DNA of 15,949 nucleotides from Gammaproteobacteria bacterium (GTDB lineage Bacteria; Pseudomonadota; Gammaproteobacteria; DSM-26407), in the NCBI GenBank assembly GCA_028694565.1, contig JAQVKR010000012.1, forward strand, positions 1-15,949, written 5' to 3'. Under the pieces are notes generated by a model that saw nothing but the letters and a program-made list of their open reading frames with translations, did no database searches and had not been told where the DNA came from. A program made the position numbers and the translations under genes. Positions 14,149 through 15,949 of the stretch are shown one piece after another; position 1 is the stretch's first letter; the number at the start of each line of letters is the position of its first letter.

Positions 14149-14405
14149 TTCACCACGAAGGACACGAAGCGAAAAGCCATTCGACCGCAGATTGACGTTG
14201 ATTGACGCTGATTTGCGTATGCAGAGCGGGTTGGCCTTGCGCTAGGACGAGACGCCTTCCAGGTGCGATGCGTGGAAGCGCACGCTTCTCGGCGCGAGTT
14301 CCTGCAGTACCGGCTGGCAACCGGGCAAATGGCAACAATCAACGAAAATCGACGTTAATCCGCGGTTGATCCGCCTTTTGCCTTTCTTCGCGCCTTCGTG
14401 GTGAA
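14149..14405. repeat. MITE-like element with imperfect terminal inverted repeats
   Basis: The left arm (14149 to about 14217) begins TTCACCACGAAGG. The reverse complement of the right arm (about 14335-14405) begins with the same 13 bases, and the arms stay alignable for about 65 bases, sharing an ACCGC.GATT.ACGT.GATT core. About 115 bases of unrelated GC-rich sequence lie between, with no transposase. The sequence type (CACCACGAAGG, CGCAGATTAACG) is a widespread dispersed intergenic repeat in many bacteria. It separates convergent nosL and pckA, with the pckA stop codon touching its right end, so it may act as a bidirectional 3' structure. Confidence 0.7.

Positions 14406-15949
<1,544 letters not shown>

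Noticed and set aside
14149..14405. Insertion sequence with a transposase
   Set aside because: The core between the inverted repeats is about 115 bases and codes for nothing; only a non-autonomous element or dispersed repeat is supported.

Overview
The window is high-GC DNA (about two thirds G+C by eye) with tightly packed genes, ATGA overlaps and Shine-Dalgarno sites. It looks like a gammaproteobacterium, perhaps a chemolithotrophic or purple sulfur-type lineage. That placement is an inference from gene content (NifQ, NosL, an ATP-type PEP carboxykinase, an FNR-type box); no rRNA or other phylogenetic marker is present. The dominant theme is copper and thiol handling at the cell envelope.

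Left part (1-2529): the 5' part of a small HMA metal-binding protein (minus strand) is separated from rightward genes by a 333-base gap holding a perfect 29-bp inverted repeat. Next come a 64-aa one-helix protein, a NifQ-family protein with the Cx4Cx2Cx5C cluster motif, a 65-aa stand-alone Cys-rich domain of the kind usually fused to CcoI/FixI-type copper ATPases, and an unusual Ala/His-repeat membrane protein.

Copper export block (2643-7506): a degenerate HMA-like membrane-associated protein overlaps by four bases with a complete Cu(I)-type P1B ATPase, followed by two close paralogues of a six-helix Cys-motif family (DsbD_2/'TauE-SafE-like'). A small convergent two-helix protein with paired His lies between the paralogues.

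Copper/thiol delivery block (7797-14116): after a 408-base regulatory gap there is an FNR-type box, TTGAGATTAATCAA, placed 41.5 bases before a predicted start site. It precedes an apparent operon: a 97-aa anchored periplasmic protein, an FtsX-fold ABC permease, its LolD/MacB-type ATPase, an eight-helix protein with HHHCPFC, a TlpA-like lipoprotein thioredoxin with WCPFC, and a third DsbD_2 paralogue. Two different NosL-family copper chaperones follow. No copper enzyme (NosZ, NirK, cbb3 oxidase or other) is in the window, so the client is unknown. My reading is that the ATPase block moves Cu(I) outward, while the ABC/NosL/thioredoxin block keeps periplasmic copper and cysteines reduced and delivers copper to an enzyme made under low oxygen.

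Right edge (14149-15949): a roughly 257-bp MITE-like element with imperfect terminal inverted repeats sits between the second nosL and a convergent pckA, whose stop codon directly abuts it. A degenerate second copy lies upstream of the second nosL. I see no tRNA, rRNA, CRISPR or transposase gene.
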